Assembly (NCBI GenBank): GCA_032209605.1
Contig: JASFXZ010000005.1
Coordinates: forward strand, 29,500,905-29,564,904
Direction of reading: 5' to 3'
Source of the DNA: Mactromeris polynyma
Taxonomy: Eukaryota > Mollusca > Bivalvia > Venerida > Mactridae
Length of the DNA stretch: 64,000 nt
A program made the position numbers and the translations under genes. A model generated the notes under the pieces. The model was not told where the DNA came from, did no database searches, and saw nothing but the letters and a program-made list of their open reading frames with translations. The first letter of the stretch is position 1; each line of letters starts with the position of its first letter. Positions 12,401 through 21,200 of the stretch are shown here, piece by piece.

Positions 12401-13661
12401 AAACATCGACATCGTTTATGTAAATAAACATGAGAAACTAGGTTAAACTAACTGGTCGACAATATAAGACATGCTGCTTAATGTATCGATATGGATTCTC
12501 CCGAAATGCGAAGGGCCAACTTAAGTACGCCAATAATTAAGTTTTAGGATTTAGTTAAGTATACGAGGTCACACATAACGTATTTTGTAAACAACATCTG
12601 ATGTCTCTTATAGGCGGCTTTTCAAATTAGAAACATAAATTACTGATATCCATCAACGCATAAGTTTAAACTAGTTTCTCGCAAAAAGTATATATTACAG
12701 ATTCAGATGGGGAAAAATTAAATCCCCCCGACTGTTCCAAGGCTGTAAATCACTGTATGGTTATTATTTATATTGATGTTTTAGATGTGTGTTAAGTTTC
12801 CCAATGTGCAATTATTTCACTTCATATACACATGTAATATTCATGTTCTTTTCTCCATCATTTCGGCCTATCATTACTGACATTCTTGACTTGTTCTGTG
12901 ATGTATTCCATCCATTTATATGTGTTCTTTATTGTCGGACAGACCATTCCTTGCACCCTTATTACCATGCATGTTCACCATTGCATCGCATCGGTGCCTA
13001 ATGTATTGTAGATTGTTGTCTACCCGGGGGTCTAGTGGAGAGGCATTGAATTATGAATGTGGCGTTCCCTGCTACATCTTAATCGCTCTTCTAATATTAT
13101 TACTCAAAACATTTCACTATAAGCTCTTTATCAACCAACAAATATTTTCTAAAGTAGTGACCGCAGCACATATATTCATTCCAAAGGACTAAAATAGAAC
13201 AATAGCAAGAACGACATTTTATAAAGTTTGTAAAACATAAAAATTGTATACTTTCAGCTTTATCGTCAGCGTTCTCGGTTTCAGGCCCGAAAGAATATCA
13301 CAGCTCACTAAGCTTTTCACAATTTATATATCATATCGGAAGCGACTTCAACATCAACACAGGAGTCCTAACATGTACGATTCCAGGCATATACATATTT
13401 TCAACGACATTGGTGAAAGGAAGAGCATCAACTAGAGTCGACAGGGTTTATTGCTATATATACCAGAATGACGTATCACGGATAAGGGTCTGGGTGGATC
13501 CGACAGATGATGACACCGACAAGGGAAATGCAGCTGTTACACAAACCGTGGTGCTGCACTTAAATTTACATGACAGAGTATATTTAGGTAGTTGTACCCC
13601 TACGACAACCATGGAATCATGGACCTCATTTTCCGGCTTTCTGTTAACACCAGATAGCTAG
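322..13661 (+). CDS. Secreted modular protein LU-ShKT-TSR-TSR-TSR-C1q (3' part of gene)
   Basis: Seven exon candidates on one strand, no conflicting gene between them, make up this model: LU exons at 322-401 and 2335-2449, ShKT at 7719-7844, TSRs at 8953-9123, 11763-11933 and 12211-12378, and C1q at 13258-13661. Reading phase is compatible at each visible junction; the LU domain lacks one internal exon. All modules are cysteine-rich extracellular domains, so a secreted or surface protein is inferred. In the known families, C1q heads trimerise and bind ligands, TSRs bind glycans or proteins, and LU and ShKT are small disulphide folds. The signal-peptide exon should lie left of the window. I do not recognise a named gene with this order. 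The modules might instead belong to two adjacent genes, with a break most likely in the 5.3-kb intron holding the 53-bp array. Confidence 0.7.
633..1131 (-). mobile_element. Dispersed bivalve-type repeat, full-length copy
   Basis: Left end tgtcctcgtggtgagctat, right end gatataggacaatcattggt plus cctcttgt. The inverse of the right end matches acaagagggccatgatggct at 50940. Contains ccgccgtccgtcaa and a cctcctaaa motif I associate with common bivalve repeats. Confidence 0.6.
2335..2449 (+). CDS. LU domain, C-terminal exon
   Basis: The acceptor attatattgcag precedes AAA TGC in phase 0, matching the phase left by the exon at 322-401. The peptide ends with the LU hallmark MECHECCSRDLCN. Two donors keep phase 1: aat|gtaaga at 2449 (stronger) and tag|gtctaa at 2440. 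A middle exon with the missing internal cysteines should lie between 402 and 2334; I could not find it. Confidence 0.72.
2630..7200. repeat. 53-bp minisatellite array, about 86 units
   Basis: Tandem copies of a 53-bp unit built around ttgcgttgccatatacca, cctcgctttgtatactaa and cgtcacattgcacc. Units are divergent at the left edge (2630-2900) and nearly uniform from about 3400 on. Variants with ctccctttgtataataatg, or cacc versus catc, cluster in blocks, showing local amplification. The array lies in the intron between the LU and ShKT exons. Most units carry acgtca. Short open frames through it are an artefact of unit length. Confidence 0.97.
7262..7670 (+). mobile_element. Dispersed repeat family A, unexpanded copy
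   Basis: Shares with 12718-13085 and 30775-31005 a left part (ttcacttcatat), a central ccattccttgc stretch and a right end like gtatgtggcgttgcctgtag. Lies between the 53-bp array and the ShKT exon. Confidence 0.65.
7719..7844 (+). CDS. ShKT domain exon
   Basis: 126 bp between acceptor tctattgcag and donor attg|gtaaga, phase 1 at both ends. It encodes about 42 residues with the six-cysteine ShKT pattern: NCLDDEQEDC near the start, a central VC, then ICPRFCNLC at the end. ShKT domains occur as add-on modules in many secreted animal proteins; nothing here indicates a venom role. The exon lies about 0.5 kb beyond the 53-bp array. Confidence 0.82.
8671..8893. mobile_element. CRE-carrying MITE (family B)
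   Basis: Terminal inverted repeats: agcgctatagggtttacaac on the left against tgacgtcacttaaagaagag and ttggaaagcgtac on the right. Contains tgacgtca. Ends about 60 bp before the first TSR exon. Confidence 0.7.
8953..9123 (+). CDS. Thrombospondin type 1 repeat 1
   Basis: 171 bp, phase 1-1, between acceptor ctgtctacag and donor ccga|gtaaga. The 57 codons show the TSR core WSDWSVWSDCDVTC, a basic stretch SRTRYC, and the closing cysteines, six in all. The WxxWxxW layer and the CxxTC-like motif (CDVTC) are both present, the usual sites of C-mannosylation and O-fucosylation in this family. A CRE-carrying MITE ends about 60 bp upstream of the exon. Confidence 0.9.
9124..11762 (+). other. Intron between TSR 1 and TSR 2
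   Basis: AT-rich sequence. I see no further TSR exon, no tandem array and no recognisable mobile element. Confidence 0.6.
11763..11933 (+). CDS. Thrombospondin type 1 repeat 2
   Basis: 171 bp, phase 1-1, between acceptor tccactttacag and donor caa|gtatgt. It carries WTRWSVWGSCSVTC and then RRDRSC, with six cysteines placed as in the other two repeats. A GC donor (gcaagt) two codons earlier would break the phase, so the gtatgt donor is preferred. Confidence 0.9.
12211..12378 (+). CDS. Thrombospondin type 1 repeat 3
   Basis: 168 bp, phase 1-1, between acceptor ttaattacag and donor gatg|gtaagt. It carries WSTWSVWNQCSVTC, GTGLQSRQRQC and the closing cysteine pair. It joins in phase to the C1q exon through an 879-bp intron that contains a copy of dispersed repeat family A. 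Confidence 0.92.
12718..13085 (+). mobile_element. Dispersed repeat family A, unexpanded copy
   Basis: Homologous to 7262-7670; contains gaccattccttgcaccc, an internal ccatgcatgttcaccattgc resembling the 58-bp unit, and the right end gaatgtggcgttccctgct. In the intron before the C1q exon. Confidence 0.65.
13258..13661 (+). CDS. C1q domain, terminal exon
   Basis: The acceptor tatactttcag is followed by two bases completing a split codon, then 133 codons and TAG at 13659-13661. The domain begins AFSVSG and ends WTSFSGFLL, the usual start and end of a gC1q head. Inside are FNINTGVLTCTIPGIYIFS, the conserved glycine-rich beta-strand segment, and the DRVYLG strand. The whole head lies in one exon, as is common in bivalve C1q genes. 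No collagen stretch precedes it; TSRs take that place. Confidence 0.92.
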
Positions 13662-14141
13662 TTATTAAATGGAGATAATCCAGAAAAAATAGAAGTCAGA
13701 TATTGTTTTCTGTTTCTTGAACTTAGTATCAATACTTAAAATGAAGAGCATTGTTTACGTCAACTTGTTTTAAATGATTTGACGTCAACTTGTTTTAAAT
13801 GATAAGTATGTATTTGAATGCAAACAGTAAAGTTCATATTGAAACATTAACTGTAAACTCTAATGTCTCTACAAAAAAACATATTTACATTATCATGCAT
13901 TTGAACTTTCAGTGGCGTTAAGCTTCCTTTTGTCATATGAAAATTCTGCAGATATAACACCACCACTTTAACCAACGCGGAAAGACTGAACTGATTAACC
14001 ATGTTTTCATGGTGCGTTCGTAGTGTAGCTTTTTTCTTGCTATTCACATTTTAATCTTTTCTATTGTCTTGATATACAGTTTGACAATGGTTTCTGTATA
14101 GGTTCTTTAATGTTTATTTGTGTAGTTGTGTAATCATTAGA

Positions 14142-14147
14142 AATAAA
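14142..14147 (+). terminator. Candidate polyadenylation signal of the C1q-domain gene
   Basis: AATAAA about 480 bp after the stop codon and followed by T-rich sequence, consistent with a 3' UTR of roughly 0.5 kb. The choice of this signal is inferred; no transcript is available. Confidence 0.4.
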
Positions 14148-15219
14148 CTATAGATGCAGCCCACGGTTTTTGTTTCTACGTATGTTTTATTCTTACTTAT
14201 ACATGTATTTTGACACGTTGATCAGGTAGATGAAAATACGACAGATTACACTGAGATTAAAGCGATACAGATTTAATTCAGTATTGGGACATCATTGAAA
14301 GGGAATATAAGGACATTATACTAGGGTTTCCAACACAGTTCTGTTTTCATTTAATTAGAAAAAATCGCTGAAGGTGGCGCAAACGATTTGATGTCAAGTA
14401 TGTGTATGGAAACTACAATTATGTAAGCTGTTAGCTTGCTTCACAACTGATGCAAAACAAATACAGTCAATCTTGTATCAAAAGACCGCCAAAGGGTCAG
14501 ACAAAAAGTGGTCTTTTAATGAAACTGTCTTTTAATACAAAGCTTGGTTCCAGATAAGATATCGGGTTTCAATATTTTCTAGTCTGCTACTATATACACA
14601 TTTGTACTTAAAATGTGCTTCAACATGTTAAATATACAATGTACAAAACAAACAGTTTTATTCTTTTATTTGTTAAACAAATATTCACCAGATCCTACGA
14701 AATATGTCTTCTAATAAAACATACATGCACACACTTAATCTTTATGAATTAATTTGTGGTCAATTATGAATAAGCGGTTGTTTAAAGGGAAAAGATGACT
14801 GAAAAAACCCGACTTTGAGTGACCGCTGGTCGCTTAGCAAAACATGAAGATATAGCGAAAATTGTCGGGAGGTTTTCAAAGCAGTTGCTTACTGCCACGG
14901 ACCAGGAAGGGTAACTGGTGCAAGAAGCATTAACTCTCTACTTTGGATGTAAACAAACTGAATAGTTTGTGCAACAAAAATATGTACATTTGTAATAATC
15001 TGTGACATTCTCGAGAACATTTCTCTAAACATTCATTCTGAAATGGTATTTTATCAAGGGATAATTCTATCAATCTTGATCAGAGTCTAGATGAATGAAT
15101 ATTCACTTGGAAAACAACAGATGGTACACATCCAACACGTAAACATTAAAAAACTGCATACAGAACATATCAATTTCTCTTAAAATCTCTAGCATTTAAC
15201 ATATGTAAGTATACAGTAT

Positions 15220-15484
15220 CAGGGGCGTAGGTTTCTATAGGCCGCCTACATTTTGTTTCAAACAATCGAAAAAATATATCGACCAAAACTGCAATAAAAG
15301 TTATGAGATATAAATCTAACTTTTTAATGTGTTTTTGATTTTTTTACCAGAACAAAATATACACCAAAAATGTATCTCTGATGGTCTAGCTACAACAATT
15401 TTTCCGTGGAACCATGCTCTCTGAACTACCCCCCCCCCATAAAACTAGACCTACACATCAATTTCAGCTAAGGTACGCCCCTGA
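15220..15484. mobile_element. MITE with caggggcgta ends
   Basis: Left caggggcgtaggt and right ggtacgcccctg are inverted. About 265 bp, no coding sequence. Confidence 0.6.
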
Positions 15485-15666
15485 GTATTGCCATTTGTTG
15501 CAATCATTATTATGATAGCAAGAAGATTTTAAACATACAGTAGGGACAGGCTTAGATCTAGAAATAATCAGCGACTACCACAGACATCTCTAAGATAAGG
15601 CCATGCCGTTTTTATTTTTGTTAAGCGTTGGTGTGCATGTAGGTTTTGAGCTCTTTGAAACAAAAC

Positions 15667-15787
15667 AAAAATGTGTAAGTTTATAAAGGGAGAGAACTCA
15701 ATAGATACATATACTATATAATGGATAAGGGGAGAGAACTCCAGAAGGGATAAAGGGAGACAAGTCGTGACAATCTCCTGTGGTACA
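15667..15787 (-). mobile_element. hAT-like MITE, partial copy
   Basis: aaagggagagaactcaatag through gacaatctcctgtg; adjoins the family E copy exactly as at 60880-60886. Further fragments are at about 33221-33290, 42000-42065, 53808-53880 and 62240-62330. Confidence 0.6.
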
Positions 15788-15866
15788 CATTGAGCGCATA
15801 AACAAAGAAAAAAACCTTTATACCGAAAATCTACATTTCGTTTTTACATTTCAAGCATTTATTTTT

Positions 15867-16140
15867 CTAACATACAGAAACAAGTTCACATACTGTATTG
15901 TAATATTTCTCCATCATTATTGCCATAGCAGTAGGGACAGGCTTAGATCTAGACATAACCGATGTATTTGATGACCATCGCAAGCATCTATAAGAAAAGC
16001 ACAATATATCATGTAGTAACTCCTCCAGAAAGCTTGGAACCAGAGCAACATCATATTCTATGTAAACCAGTTCCCGAGATATGAACATTCATGGCTGGTC
16101 TGTAGTCTTAATTTGTTTTACCTGAAACAAAAAAAAATAC
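15867..16140 (-). mobile_element. Family E repeat with small open frame
   Basis: Reads tttgtttcaggtaaaa and then an open frame (16088-15867) starting MFISRELVYIEYDV with LVPSFLEELLHD. Copies lie at 59545-59691 and 60560-60880. It continues in both copies up to the adjoining hAT-like element. Confidence 0.55.
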
Positions 16141-16635
16141 ATGACTTAATTACATGATATCGGGTCACCATCAAACCACTTGAAAATAATATTTTTATCT
16201 TTTGTCAACTTTTAAAATGTGTACAATTAGAAAAGGGATGCTTAAACACATTATAGGCGAGGGTTTATATTGCGGATTGGTCAAACCATCAAATCCATAG
16301 CATCTAGTGACAAGTTTCATTTGTTTTATTTGGTTCAAAGCCATTGATCAACATTTTTTTCAGTTACATATGTCGGTCAGATGACCTAACCAGTTTCAAT
16401 TGGAAATAATTATCAACCAATTGTCAGAGAATGAGATGACCAGCCGTATGCCTAGGAATAAAACTCAGACTTCCCCAGCGACAGCCTTACGCTCTACCAA
16501 ATGAATTAATCACGCAGGCTAAATAATACAGAAAACTTCAATCCAGACCATTCCGTTTAAGATTCATTGTTCTCTAATAAGGTACGTACAGAAACTTACA
16601 CTAGTGAACGAAAAATCAAACAGCAACACAATATT

Positions 16636-16843
16636 AGCGCTGCTATGGGATTTACGAACTCTTCTGTAATGGATGTCATTTCAAGGAAACGCAACATGTG
16701 ATGTCACTATTTGCAAGAAGGAAACAATGTTTACTACATATGGTCAATTTGTTTTCACATTGTCTTATGGGGTGACATCACTTGTGACGTTTTCTGGAAA
16801 TGACGTTACCAAAAAAAGAGATTGGAAATCGTACAGAGGGGCT
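16636..16843. mobile_element. CRE-carrying MITE (family B)
   Basis: Starts agcgctgctatgggattta; ends gattggaaatcgtacaga. Same internal cgcaacatgtgatgtcacta as the other copies. Confidence 0.72.
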
Positions 16844-16899
16844 CATATCTTCCGCTGGCATCAGAATCAGGAGGAAGACAAATAATCTCAGCTAAATGT

Positions 16900-17040
16900 C
16901 ATGGAAGGGCAAGACCTGGCCTGCATGGAAATAGAACACTAACCTCCCGGTGACAGCCCAGTGCTCTACCAACTGAGCTAACCTGGTGACATTCAGTCAG
17001 GGTTCTCACTAGGACTTGAAACCAGCGGTCCAAAACCCTG
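16900..17040 (-). mobile_element. tRNA-derived SINE head
   Basis: On the minus strand ggttagctcagttggtagag and cactgggctgtcacc match the D-arm and A box of a tRNA; the B box is degraded. No closed cloverleaf or intact acceptor stem, so it is a SINE rather than a tRNA gene. Confidence 0.6.
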
Positions 17041-17228
17041 TTTTTGTTAAAGTAATTGCCAATGAAAGAAACTTGTGTCATTGGATATTTCAAAAGCAAA
17101 TAATAAAAAATGTTATGTCATTTACGACATAAAAAAATTAACCAGAGTCATTGATTTTGGAATACTAGTAAACTATTTTATCATGAATTCTATTACGTCA
17201 TTTTACTACGCCTAAAAATAAGCATCAT

Positions 17229-18223
17229 TCATACCTGAGCCAGTCTTTTCCTGATGAGTTGTACACTGTCTATGACTGTTTTTTCCCTTGAATCAAGATT
17301 TTCATTAGAAGTACATGGACCATTGTCAGCCGGCCCTTGTACCTTACCCAGCTTGAAAGCATTTGTTCGAATTTCATTATTCAAAACATCTGTCCCCTTT
17401 TCAGTTGAACTTGAATTTAAGTCATGTCTCTTTTTAATTAGAGCCTGTCGTGGCACAAACTTTGGCACACTTCCAGTTCTGTTAAACTGTTTAATCACAA
17501 CATCTTTACTTTTCAAGCTATCTTCAACCTGTTGCTGCAATGTTTTCCCTTGTGTTTCTTTCACATCATTGTCTGTTACTGTTGTTTCCACAGTGGTATC
17601 TTTTGCAATTCTAGCATCAAAGTTTGCAGGAAAACAAGCTTGAGCTGATGGAACTCTAGCTACATCGTATTTTGGTCGGTTCCTAGTGTCAACATTGGTT
17701 TTCATCTGTTTTGGAGGGGTTGGTAAAAATAGTTGCTCATCATTAAAATTATCGTTGTCATCTATCACAGCTTCACTTTTTTCTTGATCAATTGGAATGA
17801 GTGTACCCTGGGCTCGTTTCCTTGGATTTTTTAAATCATGAACTTGGGTTCCATAATATCTTAGGCTTTGAGCCTGTTGCACTGGTACTAAATGCTTTGC
17901 AACATCATTCATTCTAGGGACACTCCAAGGCACATCATTAGCACCAAAGTTTTGAACAGAATTATATGAATAATTAGGACCACTCTGATGATTCTCTGAT
18001 GGCATCTGCTGGCTCCCATACTGAACATTTAAACCTGTATCATGCTTATCAGTTGTTTGAATTTCAAGATGATTATCATTCAGATTATTTGAATTGAACT
18101 TTGTTACAGAATCCAACATATTTCTGTTTAAACTGTGCTTTTCAGCGTTTGAATTTTCTTCGGATAGTGAACTCTGAACCCTTTGCTGTATACACATACT
18201 GCCAGTATAAGTGCCGTCCGATC
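17229..18223 (-). CDS. RBM48: RBM48 exon 4, low-complexity C-terminal region
   Basis: The acceptor atttttcag precedes GA, completing the codon left by exon 3; frame and phase agree. It encodes about 331 residues rich in N, Q, D and S, with basic patches such as KNPRKRAQG and LIKKRHDLN. The end is ambiguous: GTA TGA follows CAG and can be either codon plus stop or a splice donor. The human protein continues past the equivalent LIRxKLxEV motif, which favours a missing short final exon. Confidence 0.85.
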
Positions 18224-21200
18224 CTGAAAAATAAGCAGACAGTTCACAGCTTAAGTTATAAATTGGTTAAAAAAATTAAATCCACTACATGAAAATTACT
18301 ACAAAAAGCTACACCAATGTTGAATGCAAAGTCAGGGCTCTAGATTTCCACTAGCTCGATGTCCCGGCCAAGTCTAATCACTGATTTGGGCTACACACAG
18401 TTGAGTTGAAGTTCGTCCACGACTAGTCTGTTTCAAAAGCCTGGACTTGATGCTATATAAATGACACCCACAAAAGTCCAATGTCGGACAAATCAAATTT
18501 AACATTTACACTAGTCCAGGACAAGTGTATTTCGAGGGTTCAATGCAACACTGTCATAACTACTATGTATTTATATAGGAGTTACAACAGTGTTGAAACG
18601 AGCCCTCAATTTGGAAAGAATTTCTGTTTTCCACACCACCAAAAAATGAAGATATTATACACAGAAAGTGTCACATATTTCAAAAAGACAAACTTGTCTG
18701 GAAATATTTCTCCATCTTGATTATGTTAATCATTTACAGGCCACAATCTGCTTCTTCAGATGAAACAATAATAATGATTTTATTATTTACATTGTTGGGT
18801 AGGATTTTTAAAAGAAGTATTAAGTTGTTACAGGGAATGCAGCATACACAAGGGAATGCCTCCCCTCTCACAGATCTCAAGGAAAGAACAGCCAATGAAA
18901 CATGGGGGATTGAGGAGGTACAATGGTCAACATGTATGTGAATGGGGAAGCAATGAAACATGGGGGGTTGAGGAGGTACAATGGTCAACATGTATGTGAA
19001 TGGGGAAGCAATGAAACATGGGGGGTTGAGGAGGTACAATGGTCAACATGTATGTGAATGGGGAAGCAATGAAACATGGGGGGATTGAGGAGGTACAATG
19101 GCCAACATGTATGTGAATGGGGAAGCAATGAAACAAGGGGGATTGAGGAGGTACAATGGCCAACATGTATGTGAATGGGGAAGCAATGAAACATGGGGGA
19201 TTGAGGAGGTACAATGGCCAACATGTATGTTAATGGGGAAGCAATGAAACATGGGGGGATTGAGGAGGTACAATGGTCAACATGTATGTGAATGGGGAAG
19301 CAATGAAACATGGGGGATTGAGGAGGTACAATGGCCAACATGTATGTTAATGGGGAAGCAATGAAACATGGGGGATTGAGGAGGTAAAATGGCCAACATG
19401 TATGTGAATGGGGAAGCAATGAAACATGGGGGATTGAGGAGGTACAATGGTCAACATGTATGTTAATGGGGAAGCAATGAAACATGGGGGATTGAGGAGG
19501 TACAATGGTCAACATGTATGTGAATGGGGAAGCAATGAAACATGGGGGATTGAGGAGGTACAATGGTCAACATGTATGTTAATGGGGAAGCAATGAAACA
19601 TGGGGGATTGAGGAGGTACAATGGTCAACATGTATGTGAATGGGGAAGCAATGAAACATGGGGGATTGAGGAGGTACAATGGTCAACATGTATGTTAATG
19701 GGGAAGCAATGAAACATGGGGGATTGAGGAGGTAAAATGGCCAACATGTATGTGAATGGGGAAGCAATGAAACAAGGGGGATTGAGGAGGTACAATGGCC
19801 AACATGTATGTTAATGGGGAAGCAATGAAACATGGGGGATTGAGGAGGTAAAATGGCCAACATGTATGTGAATGGGGAAGCAATGAAACATGGGGGATTG
19901 AGGAGGTAAAATGGTCAACATGTATGTGAATGGGGAAGCAATGAAACATGGGGGATTGAGGAGGTACAATGGCCAACATGTATGTGAATGGGGAAGCAAT
20001 GAAACATGGGGGATTGAGGAGGTAAAATGGCCAACATGTATGTGAATGGGGAAGCAATGAAACATGGGGGATTGAGGAGGTAAAATGGCCAACATGTATG
20101 TGAATGGGGAAGCAATGAAACATGGGGGATTGAGGAGGTAAAATGGCCAACATGTATGTGAATGGGGAAGCAATGAAACATGGGGGATTGAGGAGGTAAA
20201 ATGGCCAACATGTATGTTAATGGGGAAGCAATGAAACAAGGGGGATTGAGGAGGTACAATGGCCAACATGTATGTTAATGGGGAAGCAATGAAACATGGG
20301 GGATTGAGGAGGTACAATGGCCAACATGTATGTGAATGGGGAAGCAATGAAACATGGGGGATTGAGGAGGTAAAATGGCCAACATGTATGTGAATGGGGA
20401 AGCAATGAAACATGGGGGATTGAGGAGGTAAAATGGCCAACATGTATGTGAATGGGGAAGCAATGAAACATGGGGGATTGAGGAGGTAAAATGGCCAACA
20501 TGTATGTGAATGGGGAAGCAATGAAACATGGGGGATTGAGGAGGTAAAATGGCCAACATGTATGTGAATGGGGAAGCAATGAAACATGGGGGATTGAGGA
20601 GGTAAAATGGCCAACATGTATGTTAATGGGGAAGCAATGAAACAAGGGGGATTGAGGAGGTACAATGGCCAACATGTATGTTAATGGGGAAGCAATGAAA
20701 CATGTGGGATTGAGGAGGTACAATGGCCAACATGTATGTGAATGGGGAAGCAATGAAACATGGGGGATTGAGGAGGTAAAATGGCCAACATGTATGTGAA
20801 TGGGGAAGCAATGAAACATGGGGGATTGAGGAGGTACAATGGCCAACATGTATGTGAATGGGGAAGCAATGAAACATGGGGGGTTGAGGAGGTACAATGG
20901 TCAACATGTATGTGAATGGGGAAGCAATGAAACAAGGGGGATTGATGAGGTACAATGGGCAACATGTATGTGAAGGGGGAAGCAATGAAACATGGGGGAT
21001 TGAGGAGGTACAATGGTCAACATGTATGTGAATGGGGAAGCAATGAAACATGGGGGATTGAGGAGGTACAATGACCAACATGTATGTGAATGGGGAGGCA
21101 ATGCAACATGGGGGAATGAGGAGGTACAATGGCCAACATGTATGTGAATTGGGAAGCAATGAAACATGGGGGATTGAGGAGGTACAATGACCAACATGTA

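Noticed and set aside
12700..12730. Extra exon after tatattacag between TSR 3 and C1q
   Set aside because: The sequence after the acceptor-like site reaches stops quickly and shows no domain; it leads into a family A repeat.
16900..17040. tRNA gene on the minus strand
   Set aside because: A-box region is good but the B box is degraded and no acceptor stem pairs; better explained as a SINE.
17254..17643. 129-codon plus-strand frame
   Set aside because: Shadow of RBM48 exon 4 on the opposite strand.
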